Below are positions 43,380-52,502 of a stretch of 64,000 nucleotides of DNA, piece by piece. Positions within the stretch are counted from its first letter, which is position 1. The number at the start of each line of letters is the position of its first letter. A program made the translations under genes and the position numbers. This DNA comes from JAHRAW01 sp965262585. GTDB taxonomy: Bacteria > Pseudomonadota > Gammaproteobacteria > Arenicellales > Poriferihabitantaceae. The notes beneath the pieces were generated by a model, which did not search any database, had not been told where the DNA came from, and worked only from the letters and a program-made list of their open reading frames with translations. The stretch spans positions 62,001 to 126,000 of the forward strand of contig OZ253546.1 of NCBI GenBank assembly GCA_965262585.1, written 5' to 3'.

Positions 43380-44130
43380 GGAAATCCTGTGCGGGTTTCA
43401 CGGCGTGCAATCATCGCTGGCGGGAGCACCGGCGGATATGGTGGAAGTGTTGCTGGATGAACGCCGCCATGACCCTCGGATAAAGCGATTGCGGGAGCAA
43501 CTGGCGCAAGCCGGAATCAACTTTCGCTTGGCGCCGAAGGAAGAACTGGAACGATTGGCGCAGGGCGTTCGACACCAAGGCGTAGTCGCTCGGATTCAAC
43601 CCGGCACTTCACCGCACACTTCTCCACATACTTCACCACACGGGCAACCGCAACTGTACCACCTGCTCGATGAACTCGACCACCGGGCATTGCTGCTGGT
43701 TCTCGACCAAGTACAAGATCCCCATAATCTCGGCGCATGCTTGCGCACCGCCGATGGCGCCGGGGTGGATGCGGTGATTCTGCCGAAGGACGGTGCTTGT
43801 CCGGTCAATGCCACGGTGACTCGAGTGGCGGCCGGTGCCCGGTTGCCGGTGTTTTATGTTCCCAATCTGGCCCGCACTCTGGAGCGTCTGAAAGAGCGCG
43901 GCATTTGGATTACCGGCGGCGACGATGCCGCACAACGCACCGTATACGAAACGGATTTCAACATCGACACCGCCATTGTCATGGGTGCGGAAGGGCGGGG
44001 ATTGAGACGCCTGACTCGCGAATGTTGCGACCAACTGGCGCGGATTCCAATGTCGGGAAGCGTCTCCAGTTTAAATGTTTCGGTGGCTACCGCTTTGTTC
44101 TTGTTTGAAGCAATCCGGCAACGGGGTTGA
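43336..44130 (+). CDS. rlmB: 23S rRNA (guanosine-2251-2'-O)-methyltransferase RlmB
   Basis: 264 residues if the GTG at 43336 is used. SPOUT methyltransferase with the substrate-binding N-domain (CGFHGVQSSL), then DQVQDPHNLGACLRTADGAG, VMGAEGRGLRRLTREC and IPMSGSVSSLNVSVATALFLFEA, the three SPOUT motifs forming the knotted AdoMet site. The start is uncertain: a CTG at 43387 lies five bases after an excellent GGTGAGG and would give a product aligned exactly with E. coli RlmB, but CTG is a rare start. A small in-frame tandem repeat, TSPH three times, sits at the domain linker near residue 95. Confidence 0.93.
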   Translation: MAKKPQGAAKNPPGEEILCGFHGVQSSLAGAPADMVEVLLDERRHDPRIKRLREQLAQAGINFRLAPKEELERLAQGVRHQGVVARIQPGTSPHTSPHTSPHGQPQLYHLLDELDHRALLLVLDQVQDPHNLGACLRTADGAGVDAVILPKDGACPVNATVTRVAAGARLPVFYVPNLARTLERLKERGIWITGGDDAAQRTVYETDFNIDTAIVMGAEGRGLRRLTRECCDQLARIPMSGSVSSLNVSVATALFLFEAIRQRG

Positions 44131-44140
44131 AGCACTCAGG

Positions 44141-44160
44141 CCGCACCCCGTGCGGATGTG
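44141..44160. terminator. Hairpin between convergent rlmB and msrAB
   Basis: CCGCAC at 44141-44146 and GTGCGG at 44150-44155 form a perfect GC-rich stem with a CCC loop. The following bases are only weakly T-rich. Located in the 52-bp gap between two convergent genes. Confidence 0.45.
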
Positions 44161-44182
44161 AATTTCGGACAAATCGCCGCGC

Positions 44183-45358
44183 CTATTCGAATAGTTTGGC
44201 GTATTCGCCATACCCTTCCTGTTGCAACTGGTTTTCGGCGACGAAACGCAGGGATGCCGAATTGATGCAGTAGCGTAAACCGGCGGGGGCAGGGCCGTCG
44301 TTGAACAAGTGGCCGAGGTGGGAGTCGCCATACTTGCTACGCACTTCAGTGCGTGGGAACACCAGTTTGTAATCGGTTTTCTGCACGATGAATTGTTCAT
44401 CGATGGGTTTGCTGAAACTCGGCCAGCCAGTGCCGGACTTGTATTTGTCGGTGGATGAAAACAACGGTTCGCCGGAGACGATGTCCACATAAATGCCGCC
44501 GCGCTTGTTATCCCAGTATTCGTTTTGGTAGGGCGGCTCGGTGCTGTCATGCTGAGTCACCGCATACTGCATGCTGGTCAACTTTTCTTTGACTTGGGAA
44601 TCTTCGGGCTTGCCGTATTTGGCGTCGGTTAGGCCGGCTTTTGTCTCGACTTCTTCATACTGATCGTATAACGACTCTCCCCAGGTTCTTTGCAGGAACT
44701 GATCCCGTCCCGAACCGTAGCGATAAAATTTGTAATGATTCGGATTGGTTTTGTAGTAATCCTGATGATAGTCCTCGGCTTTGTAAAAAGTCTGTGCCGG
44801 AGTAATTTCAATGGTCAACGGCCCATCGAAAAGGCCCGATGCTTCCAGTTCATCGCGGGTGGATATGGCAAGCATTTTTTCCTGTTCGTTGTGGTAGTAA
44901 ATCGCCGGTCGATACATGCTACCGCGATCAACAAACTGCCCGCTTGAATCGGTGGGGTCGATCTCCCGCCAGAAATAATGCAACAAACCTCGGTAGGAAA
45001 TTTTGTCCGGGTCGTAATACACCTGCACCGCTTCGGTATGCCCGGAACCACCGGAACCGACCTGTCCATATGTCGGGTTTGTGGTGCGGCCGCCGGTGTA
45101 TCCCGAAACCACTTCGCTGATGCCATCGACCTTCTCGAGGGTGGACTCCACGCACCAAAAGCAACCCCCGGCGAGGGTGGCGACCGCATGGGAAGCGGAA
45201 AGGGAGTCGGTTTGGCTGGTATCTTCGGCTTTGGGGTCGGCAGCGGAGTTGTCAACGGCGTTAGCCTGAACATTTTCCACCACCGGCCGATCAACCCAGT
45301 TCCACAACAATCCGGCAGCAACAACAACCGCGATACCAACAATAACAATGCGTTTCAT
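44183..45358 (-). CDS. msrAB: Membrane-anchored peptide methionine sulfoxide reductase MsrA-MsrB fusion
   Basis: 391 residues from the ATG at 45358. A membrane anchor or signal segment covers about 3-20 (IVIVGIAVVVAAGLLW), so the enzyme works in the periplasm. MsrA domain about 57-215 with catalytic C66 in GGCFWC repairs the S-sulfoxide. MsrB domain about 245-385 with catalytic C364 in RYCINSASLRF repairs the R-sulfoxide. Two CxxC zinc pairs present in many MsrB are missing (SGEPLFSS and VRSKYGDSH), which is a known zinc-free form. Similar fusions are known, for example PilB of Neisseria. The gene is single and read away from purE. Confidence 0.95.
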   Translation of the reverse strand: MKRIVIVGIAVVVAAGLLWNWVDRPVVENVQANAVDNSAADPKAEDTSQTDSLSASHAVATLAGGCFWCVESTLEKVDGISEVVSGYTGGRTTNPTYGQVGSGGSGHTEAVQVYYDPDKISYRGLLHYFWREIDPTDSSGQFVDRGSMYRPAIYYHNEQEKMLAISTRDELEASGLFDGPLTIEITPAQTFYKAEDYHQDYYKTNPNHYKFYRYGSGRDQFLQRTWGESLYDQYEEVETKAGLTDAKYGKPEDSQVKEKLTSMQYAVTQHDSTEPPYQNEYWDNKRGGIYVDIVSGEPLFSSTDKYKSGTGWPSFSKPIDEQFIVQKTDYKLVFPRTEVRSKYGDSHLGHLFNDGPAPAGLRYCINSASLRFVAENQLQQEGYGEYAKLFE

Positions 45359-45665
45359 TTTTAAGTCTCGTAGGGATGGATAAACCGAATAGAGTCCAAA
45401 ATCCGGCAAGAGTTCAATGTTTCAGCGAAAACCACCCCTAGTATACCCGCTTGCGCGCCGTCATTCCTGCGAAACTGGAATTCAGTGGAATAATCCCGGC
45501 GTAAGCCGGGTCCTTATTGAGGAGCCGTTTTGGGCAGGGCGGGGGGCTGTCCTTGCTAGGGCGCATACGGAGGCTTGATTGGGTCGCTGGAGTTGAGTAA
45601 GGTAGCGTTGGTTTTGCGGGGTTGTTTATAATCCATTTTTTATACTTTTTTATTAATTCCATACC
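45359..45665. other. Intergenic region between msrAB and purE with one class-2 repeat
   Basis: Both neighbours are read outward, so their promoters must be here. The class-2 repeat copy 2 covers 45459-45530. Beyond it the sequence up to purE is mixed, with an AT-rich stretch (TATACTTTTTTATTAATTCC) directly before the purE start. No gene seen. Confidence 0.6.
45459..45530 (+). repeat. Class-2 dispersed repeat, copy 2
   Basis: CGTCATTCCTGCGAAACTGG start, then a perfect small hairpin CCCGGC-GTAA-GCCGGG at 45495-45510 and CCTTATTGAGGAGCCG end. Same block order as the copies at 17094 and 61521. Confidence 0.78.
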
Positions 45666-46199
45666 ATGACTAAACCTTTTGTGGCGGTGCTGATGGGGTC
45701 GGAGTCCGATCTCGAAATGATGCGGGCGACTTATGCGGTGCTGGATAATCTCGGCGTGGCGTGGGAGAGCCGGATCACTTCGGCGCATCGCACTCCGGCG
45801 GCAACCCATAGTTATGTCAAAGAGGCCGAGCAGCGCGGTTGCGCGGTGTTTATTGCCGCCGCCGGGTTGGCGGCGCATCTGGCCGGGGCGGTGGCCGGGC
45901 TGACTACCAAGCCGGTGATTGGCGTGCCGCTGGATGGCGGCCCGTTGAATGGTCAAGATGCGTTGCTGTCCACGGTGCAAATGCCGGGCGGGATTCCGGT
46001 GGCTTGCGTTGCCATCGGCAAGGCCGGGGCGAAAAATGCAGGTTATCTGGCGGCGCAAATACTGGCACTCGCCGATGAAGATTTGGCGGCACGGGTGCGC
46101 GCCGACCGCGACCAAACCGCCGCCGCGGTGCTGGCCGCGGATGCGGCATTGCAGGTGTCCCTTGATTCGGCACTCGACTCGGCACACGATGCGGATTGA
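45666..46199 (+). CDS. purE: N5-carboxyaminoimidazole ribonucleotide mutase PurE
   Basis: 177 residues. PurE converts N5-CAIR to CAIR in purine synthesis. The conserved MGSESDLEMM, SAHRTPAATHSYV, FIAAAGLAAHLAGAVAG and GVPLDGGPLNGQDALLSTVQMPGG segments are all present and normal. purK, its usual partner, does not follow; the next gene is tsaC at 18 bp. The last 20 residues are Ala/Asp-rich and not conserved. Confidence 0.96.
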   Translation: MTKPFVAVLMGSESDLEMMRATYAVLDNLGVAWESRITSAHRTPAATHSYVKEAEQRGCAVFIAAAGLAAHLAGAVAGLTTKPVIGVPLDGGPLNGQDALLSTVQMPGGIPVACVAIGKAGAKNAGYLAAQILALADEDLAARVRADRDQTAAAVLAADAALQVSLDSALDSAHDAD

Positions 46200-46217
46200 C
46201 CACAACCCGATAGGCGC

Positions 46218-46772
46218 TTGAACGAGGAGTCACTTGCCCGCGCCGCCGAGGTAATCCGCGCCGGTGGCGTGGTGGCGTATCCCACCGAAGCGTGTTTCGG
46301 TCTTGGTTGCGATCCGCGCAATGTCGCGGCGTTGCGCCGAATCTTGCGAATCAAACGCCGCCCGCGCAGCAAAGGACTGATATTGATTGCCGACCGCTGC
46401 AAACAACTGCAGCCCTATGTGGACTTTGCGCAAATAACCAATCGCGAACCAATTCTCGGCTCATGGCCGGGGCGAAACACCTGGCTATTGCCCGCCGCTT
46501 ATGGCGTTTCCCGTTGGCTACGCGGTTGCCACACAACCCTTGCGGTTCGGGTTACCGCCCATCGCGGCGCGGCGCGGTTGTGCCGGTTGGCGCGCACCGC
46601 CATCGTCTCCACCAGCGCAAACCGTAGCGGCAAGCGAATGCTCAGATGCGCAAGCGCGGTGTTGCGAGAATTTGGCGACGAAGTTGATTTCATCGTCGAT
46701 GGCCGTATCGGCAACGCCATCTCGCCCTCCATCATTCGCCACTTTGAGCGCGGTGAAGTGGTGCGGGGTTGA
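46218..46772 (+). CDS. tsaC: Threonylcarbamoyl-AMP synthase TsaC (YrdC family)
   Basis: 184 residues with a TTG start at 46218. TsaC makes threonylcarbamoyl-AMP for the t6A modification at tRNA position 37. VVAYPTEACFGLGCDP, the lysine/arginine patch IKRRPRSKGLILIA, GRNTWLLPA and STSANRSGK match TsaC. Length fits TsaC rather than the longer Sua5, which has an extra C-terminal domain. The purE-tsaC-hemF order fits known gamma arrangements. No better start codon lies nearby in frame. Confidence 0.93.
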   Translation: MNEESLARAAEVIRAGGVVAYPTEACFGLGCDPRNVAALRRILRIKRRPRSKGLILIADRCKQLQPYVDFAQITNREPILGSWPGRNTWLLPAAYGVSRWLRGCHTTLAVRVTAHRGAARLCRLARTAIVSTSANRSGKRMLRCASAVLREFGDEVDFIVDGRIGNAISPSIIRHFERGEVVRG

Positions 46773-46785
46773 GACCATAACCATA

Positions 46786-47733
46786 ATGTCTTCCCCCGAT
46801 ACCCCCGATGCAAATGCAGTAACTTGCTATTTCCAAGAGTTGCAGAACGACCTTTGCCGGCAGTTGGGGGAACTGGAACCCGATGCGGATTTCACCGAAG
46901 ATGTATGGACTCACGCGCATGGCGGCGGCGGCATTACGCGAGTCATCGAACAAGGTGCGTTGTTTGAAAAAGGCGGGGTCAATTTTTCCCACATCACCGG
47001 CGCGGCATTACCAACTTCAGCGACCGGTGCCACCACCACCGCCAACCGCGCGCATATCGCCGGCAAACCATTCATCGCTACGGGGGTTTCGCTGGTGATG
47101 CATCCGCGCAATCCCTTTGTGCCTTGTTGCCACATGAATGTGCGATTTTTTCTAGCCGACTCTGATGGCGACCATGAAAACAAAAATCCGCACTGGTGGT
47201 TTGGCGGCGGCTATGATTTAACGCCCTACTACGGCTTTGAGGAAGACTGCGCGCATTGGCATCAAACCGCAAAACACGCCTGCGACAAATTTGATCCTCA
47301 CTACTATCCGCGTTACAAGGCGTGGTGCGATGAATATTTTTATCTCAAACATCGAGACGAAGCGCGGGGCATCGGCGGATTGTTTTTTGATGACCATCGC
47401 GAAGGCGGCTTCGCACAAGCGTTCGAATTTGTGCGCGAAATCGGCGACAGTTTCATCCGCGCTTATCGCCCGATTGTCGAACGGCGGCGGGACATGCCCT
47501 ACGCCGAAGCACAGCAGATGTTTCAAGGTTATCGCCGTGGACGCTATGTGGAATTCAATTTGGTATACGACCGAGGCACTTTATTCGGCCTCGAATCCGG
47601 CGGTCGAACGGAATCCATTTTAATGTCGCTGCCGCCGCTGGTGCGTTGGAAATACCACTGGCGCGCACCGCCCGGCAGCGAGGAACGAAAACTAACCGAC
47701 TATTACTTGAAGCCGAGGGATTGGCTAACCTGA
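46786..47733 (+). CDS. hemF: Oxygen-dependent coproporphyrinogen III oxidase
   Basis: 315 residues from the ATG at 46786; the frame is open farther upstream inside tsaC, but that part is not HemF-like. HemF makes protoporphyrinogen IX from coproporphyrinogen III with O2, so at least aerobic or microaerobic heme synthesis is indicated. MHPRNPFVPCCHMNVRFF, GGGYDLTPYYGFEEDC and GRYVEFNLVYDRGTLFGL are conserved blocks. It is 13 bp after tsaC and 17 bp before waaA. Confidence 0.97.
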   Translation: MSSPDTPDANAVTCYFQELQNDLCRQLGELEPDADFTEDVWTHAHGGGGITRVIEQGALFEKGGVNFSHITGAALPTSATGATTTANRAHIAGKPFIATGVSLVMHPRNPFVPCCHMNVRFFLADSDGDHENKNPHWWFGGGYDLTPYYGFEEDCAHWHQTAKHACDKFDPHYYPRYKAWCDEYFYLKHRDEARGIGGLFFDDHREGGFAQAFEFVREIGDSFIRAYRPIVERRRDMPYAEAQQMFQGYRRGRYVEFNLVYDRGTLFGLESGGRTESILMSLPPLVRWKYHWRAPPGSEERKLTDYYLKPRDWLT

Positions 47734-47750
47734 CCACCCCGGCAAAGCAG

Positions 47751-49043
47751 ATGTTAACGCTATACCGAATTTTTTTATACATCGCATTACCGCTGGTGCT
47801 GTTGCGCTTGTTGTGGCGTGGGTTGCGAGAGCGTCGATACCTTAAAAACATTCCTCGGCGACTGGGCTTTGTCGGCAAGCACCATGCGCCCGGCGGGGTA
47901 TGGATTCACGCGGTATCGGTGGGCGAGGTGAACGCCGCCACGCAGTTGGTGGAACACCTGCTAAAAAAGCATCCCGACAAACCGATTACCATCACCACCA
48001 TGACGCCGACCGGCGCCGACCGGGTACTGAAAATTTTCGGCAACCGGGTCCAGCATTGTTATCTGCCCTACGATTACCCCGGCGCGATGCGACGCTTTCT
48101 CGGTGCCATGCGTCCGCGCATTGGGCTGGTGATGGAAACCGAAATCTGGCCCAACTTGATTGACCGCTGCCACCGAAACAAGGTGCCGATGATTTATATC
48201 AACGTGCGTTTATCCAAGCGTTCCCATCGCGGATACCGAAGATTTCGCAAACTTATCCGCCCGGCATTGCGAAAAATCGACCACTTTGCGGCGCAGGGCA
48301 AAGCCGACTCCCGGCGATTGATTGATCTGGGTGCGCCACCGGCGGCGGTGCGTGTAACCGGTAACTTAAAGTTTGACGCCGCGCTTCCGCCCGGTGTCGG
48401 CGAAGCGGCACGCACGTTGCGCGGGAATCTGGGTAGCGGGCGTCCGGTGTGGGTGGCGGGCAGTACCCACGAAGGCGAAGAAGAGCAAATCCTCGAAGTG
48501 TTCGCGCATCTCCGCAAAGATTTCAAGTCGCTGCTACTGGTGATCGCGCCGCGCCATCCACCGCGATTCAATGCGGTCTATCGTCTTTGCGAAAGTCAGG
48601 GTTACAACACCGTGTTGCGTTCCCACGAGACGAAAAGTCTAAGCCCAAACTGCGAGGTTTATGTTGCCGACACCATGGGCGAATTGCCGCTGCTAATCGC
48701 CGCCGCCGACCTTGTTTTCATCGGCGGAAGTCTGGTGCCGGTGGGCGGCCACAATGTACTGGAAGCATCCGCCGCCGGAGTTCCGGTGGTGTTCGGGCGA
48801 TATATGTTTAACTTCGCCGAAATCGCCACCTTGTTGCAGAAACATACCGCCGGTATTCAAGTGATGAACGCCGATGAACTGGCGAATGCGGTACGGCGAT
48901 TGCTAAATGATCCACTACTTCGAGAACAATACGCCACCCGTGGCCGAGAACTGGTAGAAAAAAACCGAGGCGCACTGGAAAAAATCTGCGCATTGGTGGA
49001 TCAAAAACTTGCGGAAACCGTGGAAGAATCTGCGAAAAATTAG
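47751..49043 (+). CDS. waaA: 3-deoxy-D-manno-octulosonic acid (Kdo) transferase
   Basis: 430 residues from the ATG at 47751 (MLTLYRIFLYIALPLVLLRL), a start matching the N-terminal membrane anchor of WaaA. It adds Kdo to lipid IV-A, an essential step of inner-core LPS assembly at the cytosolic face of the inner membrane. The GT-B glycosyltransferase has WIHAVSVGEVNAATQLVEHL with the catalytic glutamate, METEIWPNL, VWVAGSTHEGEEE and VGGHNVLEASAAGVPVVFG. Last gene of the purE-tsaC-hemF-waaA run. Confidence 0.95.
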   Translation: MLTLYRIFLYIALPLVLLRLLWRGLRERRYLKNIPRRLGFVGKHHAPGGVWIHAVSVGEVNAATQLVEHLLKKHPDKPITITTMTPTGADRVLKIFGNRVQHCYLPYDYPGAMRRFLGAMRPRIGLVMETEIWPNLIDRCHRNKVPMIYINVRLSKRSHRGYRRFRKLIRPALRKIDHFAAQGKADSRRLIDLGAPPAAVRVTGNLKFDAALPPGVGEAARTLRGNLGSGRPVWVAGSTHEGEEEQILEVFAHLRKDFKSLLLVIAPRHPPRFNAVYRLCESQGYNTVLRSHETKSLSPNCEVYVADTMGELPLLIAAADLVFIGGSLVPVGGHNVLEASAAGVPVVFGRYMFNFAEIATLLQKHTAGIQVMNADELANAVRRLLNDPLLREQYATRGRELVEKNRGALEKICALVDQKLAETVEESAKN

Positions 49044-49162
49044 GTCAAAGATGGTGTGAATCTTGTGGCAAGAAACTCTTTTGACGCAAGCCGCGACGAA
49101 CGAGGAGTACCAAAACTCGTCATTCCCGAACGATAGAAAAATAGGGAGTATCAAAACTCGTC

Positions 49163-49223
49163 ATTCCCGAACGATAGAAAAATAGGGAGCGCCAGCGACC
49201 ATATTTTTCATCGTATCGGGAAT
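49163..49223 (-). repeat. 61-bp hairpin element, copy 2
   Basis: Begins ATTCCCGAACGATAG and ends ATCGTATCGGGAAT, the reverse orientation of the copy at 21293. A truncated copy (first 27 bases) lies directly upstream at 49122-49148. Confidence 0.88.
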
Positions 49224-49552
49224 CCAGAAGGCTAATAATGAGTCGGATCTCGCCAGCATGTCTCACTGGATTCCCGCTTTCACGAGAATGACGGCGTAAT
49301 GAGTCGGCATTCGCCGGCATATTTCACTGGATTCCCGTGTCCCCCAACTCGTCATTCCCGCTGTCGCGGAAATAACGACTTGGCGGCACGAGAATGACGG
49401 GCCTGGGGAGTCGGCTGTCGCCGGCATGTTTTTCTGGATTCCCGCGTCCCCCAACCCGTCATTCCCGCTGTCGCGTGAATAACGACTTGGCGGCACGAGA
49501 ATGACGAGTCTGGGAGTCCTCATCTGCAAACGAGGAATATCAAAAGTGCGTC

Positions 49553-49613
49553 ATTCCCGAACGATAGAAAAATAGGGAGCGCCAGCGACCATATTTTTCA
49601 TCGTATCGGGAAT
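49553..49613 (-). repeat. 61-bp hairpin element, copy 3
   Basis: Same orientation and sequence as copy 2, followed by the same CCAGAAGGCTAATAATGAGT block. This shows that duplication involved a longer unit than the hairpin itself. Confidence 0.88.
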
Positions 49614-49819
49614 CCAGAAGGCTAATAATGAGTCGGCATTCGCCGGCATATTTCACTGGATTCCCGTGTCCCCCAACTCGTCATCCCCGTTGTCGCGTGA
49701 ATAACGATTTGGGGGCACGAGAATGACGGGCCTGGGGAGTCGGCTATCGCCGGCATGTTGTACTGGATTCCAGTTTCGCGGGAATGACGAATAAAATAAT
49801 TCCTCGTCATTCCCCGCCA

Positions 49820-52477
49820 CTAATTCTCCAAACTCTTAGTAACGATTTCCGTTACATCCGGTGACAGATTCGGCAGTTCGGCGATTTCTTGTAGGGTCGT
49901 GTGCATCTGGGTTTTTAATTCGGGGATATATTTTTTCCAGTTGATGAACGCCGAAACTAGCCGTGTGCTGAGTTGCGGGTTGAGCGGGTCCAGTCGTGTA
50001 ACCCAGCGTTGGATGAAGCGGTAACCGGCGCCGTCACGGGCGTGGAAACAAAGCGGATTGCGGTGGCTGAAGCCGCCCAGCAGCGCGTAAACATCGTTGG
50101 GGTTGGTAGCGTCAAACGCTTTGTGTTCGCTCAGCGCTTCCACTCGTGCGAGGGTGTCTGCGGCGGGCGTGATGGCTTGAAGATTCAGCAACTTGTTCAC
50201 CACCAGCGGTTCATTCTGGCGGCGTTGGTAGAATTCATAGAACAGTGCCTGCCGCTGTGGCGCAGTGGATTCGCTCAGTGCCCGCAGTGCGATCGTCGCA
50301 TCCGTCATACATAGGGGATTTCTCAGCAGTTCCGCCGCCAGTTGGTGAGTTTCGGGGTCGTCCAGCGAAATCAGGTAGGTGAGGCAGATGTCCCGCAAAC
50401 TGCGAATGCCGATGAGTTCGGCATTGACGACTCCGTCGTTGCGGGCGTTGAGGCGGTGATAACATTCCAGCAGTTCGCGTCGATAGATTCCGGCCAGATG
50501 GCGTTTTAATTCGAGGCTTGCTTGAAATACCGCCGCCGGATCGATGGCCGCCAACTGCTCGCTGACATAGACGTAATCCGGCAGCGTCAGAATGGCCGCT
50601 TGAAGCGCGGGGTCGGCGTCATTATCGCCGCCGGATTCATTCAGCACCGATTGAAAGGCGCGCACCACAGAGTCGGCGGTGTGGGTTTTCTTTCCTTCCT
50701 GAATGTTTTTGATGTCCGTGAGGAGTTGCCCGAGGAATAGTTTTTGTCCGGCATCCCAGCGGTTGAACGGGTCATCGTCATGGGCGAGGAGCAGCGCGAG
50801 TTCATCTTCGGATAATTCGTGACGCAGTTCCACCGGAGCGCTGAATCCGCGCAGCAACGAAGCCACCGGCGGGGCGGCAACGCCTTGAAAAGTGAAAGTT
50901 TGCTGTTGTTCGGAAAGCACCAGTAGGTCATCTTCATCGCCGCTTGAATTATCAGCAATAACCGATAGGCGATTGCCTTGCCGGTCGAACAAAACTGCTT
51001 TCACGGGAATCACAAAGGGTTCCTTGTGCGGTTGTTGCGGAGTCGGCGGGCAGTGTTGACTGAGGGTAATCTGAAAAACTTCGCGCTCGGAATCGTAGGC
51101 GGTTTCCACTTTCACCACCGGCGTACCGGCTTGACTATACCAATGCTTAAATCTAGTGAGGTCTATGCCGCCGGCGTGTTCCATTGCCGCCACAAAATCA
51201 TCGGTGGTAACCGCTTGCCCGTCGTGGCGGTCGAAATACAAGTCGGTTCCCCGCCGAAACGCTTCGGCGCCGAGCAGCGTGTGCAGCATGCGTATCACTT
51301 CGGCGCCTTTGTGGTATACCGTGGCGGTATAGAAGTTGTTGATCTCGATATACGAATCCGGGCGCACCGGATGCGCCAGCGGACCCGCGTCTTCGCGGAA
51401 TTGGAAACTGCGTAATGTGGCGGCGTCCTCGATGCGCTTGATCGCCGAGGAACCCATGGCGGCGCTGAATTGCTGCTCGCGAAAAACCGTGAACCCTTCT
51501 TTCAAACTAAGTTGAAACCAGTCGCGACAGGTCACGCGGTTGCCGGACCAGTTGTGAAAGTATTCGTGGCCGATGACGCTTTCCACATTCTCGAAATCTC
51601 CGTCGGTGGCACTGGCCGGGTCGGCGAGTATGTATTGAGTGTTGAAAATGTTGAGGCTTTTGTTTTCCATCGCCCCCATGTTGAAATCGCCCACCGCCAC
51701 CACGTTGAATAAATCCAAGTCATACTCGCGGCCATAAAATTCTTCATCCCACGCCATGGCGCGCTTGAGAGAGTCCATGGCGTAAGCGCATTTGTCGATG
51801 TCTCGTTGGTGTGCGAAAAATCGCAGGTCGACGACTCGCCCGCTGCCGGTGGTGAAGGAATCCTTGAGGCATGCCATATCGCCGGCGACGATGGCGAACA
51901 AGTAGGTCGGCTTGGGAAACGGGTCGTGCCATGTGGTGTAGTGGCGGCCATCCGCGCCTTCGTCCACCGGGCCCTCGTCCACCAAATTGCCGTTGCACAA
52001 CAGCAGCGGAAAAGTTTTTCGGTCGGCGCGCAGGGTAACGGTATAACAGCCGAGGTTGTCGGGTCGGTCGATGGCCGGGGTGATGCGCCGAAAGCCTTCA
52101 GCCTCGCATTGGGTGCACAGCAGTTCGCCGGATTTGTATAGCCCACTCAATGCGGTATTTTGATCGGGGCGGATGGTGTTTTCGATGACGAGGTCAAATT
52201 CTTCGGGTACATCGAACAGGGATAAGCGATGTTCATCTATGCGGTATTGCTGCGCCGTGAGAGGGGTGCCGTCGATGGTGATTTTGCTGAGTTCGAGGAA
52301 ATCCATATCCAGCAGCATAGGTTGCTGTGGATTGTCTTGCCGGCGGCGTACCCGATGGCGGGCGTTGATTCGAGTTTCGCTGAAATCAAGATCAATCACC
52401 AAGTTGGTGTCGACGATTTGATACGCCGGTGGCTGGTAATCCGCGAGGCGAATGACCGGCGGGATTTTAGTTTTCAT
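49820..52477 (-). CDS. pepN: Aminopeptidase N
   Basis: 885 residues, the E. coli PepN type (M1 family). It is a cytosolic zinc aminopeptidase that finishes protein turnover. The exopeptidase motif GAMEN is at 268-272, the zinc site H304-E-Y-F-H308 with the third ligand E327 in SLKEGFTVFRE. The DUF3458-type Ig-like domain and the C-terminal helical domain are complete. The start at 52477 is close to the family start. fdxA ends 25 bp upstream of it on the same strand. Confidence 0.96.
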   Translation of the reverse strand: MKTKIPPVIRLADYQPPAYQIVDTNLVIDLDFSETRINARHRVRRRQDNPQQPMLLDMDFLELSKITIDGTPLTAQQYRIDEHRLSLFDVPEEFDLVIENTIRPDQNTALSGLYKSGELLCTQCEAEGFRRITPAIDRPDNLGCYTVTLRADRKTFPLLLCNGNLVDEGPVDEGADGRHYTTWHDPFPKPTYLFAIVAGDMACLKDSFTTGSGRVVDLRFFAHQRDIDKCAYAMDSLKRAMAWDEEFYGREYDLDLFNVVAVGDFNMGAMENKSLNIFNTQYILADPASATDGDFENVESVIGHEYFHNWSGNRVTCRDWFQLSLKEGFTVFREQQFSAAMGSSAIKRIEDAATLRSFQFREDAGPLAHPVRPDSYIEINNFYTATVYHKGAEVIRMLHTLLGAEAFRRGTDLYFDRHDGQAVTTDDFVAAMEHAGGIDLTRFKHWYSQAGTPVVKVETAYDSEREVFQITLSQHCPPTPQQPHKEPFVIPVKAVLFDRQGNRLSVIADNSSGDEDDLLVLSEQQQTFTFQGVAAPPVASLLRGFSAPVELRHELSEDELALLLAHDDDPFNRWDAGQKLFLGQLLTDIKNIQEGKKTHTADSVVRAFQSVLNESGGDNDADPALQAAILTLPDYVYVSEQLAAIDPAAVFQASLELKRHLAGIYRRELLECYHRLNARNDGVVNAELIGIRSLRDICLTYLISLDDPETHQLAAELLRNPLCMTDATIALRALSESTAPQRQALFYEFYQRRQNEPLVVNKLLNLQAITPAADTLARVEALSEHKAFDATNPNDVYALLGGFSHRNPLCFHARDGAGYRFIQRWVTRLDPLNPQLSTRLVSAFINWKKYIPELKTQMHTTLQEIAELPNLSPDVTEIVTKSLEN

Positions 52478-52502
52478 ATTAAATTCCTTTTGTTGTTAGA
52501 CA

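Larger units (their letters stand above)
49044..49819. repeat. Mosaic repeat array B between waaA and pepN
   Basis: About 776 bp without a gene, between convergent genes. It is made almost wholly of repeat blocks: a partial 61-bp element at 49122-49148, full copies at 49163-49223 and 49553-49613, and repeated segments containing GTGTCCCCCAACTCGTCATT and AATAACGACTTGGCGGCACG. Spacer words GAGTCGGCATTCGCCGGCAT alternate with them. Irregular lengths and orientation rule out CRISPR. Confidence 0.88.

Noticed and set aside
46501..46785. A long N-terminal extension of hemF running through tsaC.
   Set aside because: It is the tsaC gene read in another frame; the HemF alignment starts near 46786.
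49044..49819. The regularly repeated blocks look at first like a CRISPR array.
   Set aside because: Repeat units differ in length, appear in both orientations and the segments between them are themselves repeats; no cas genes are near.
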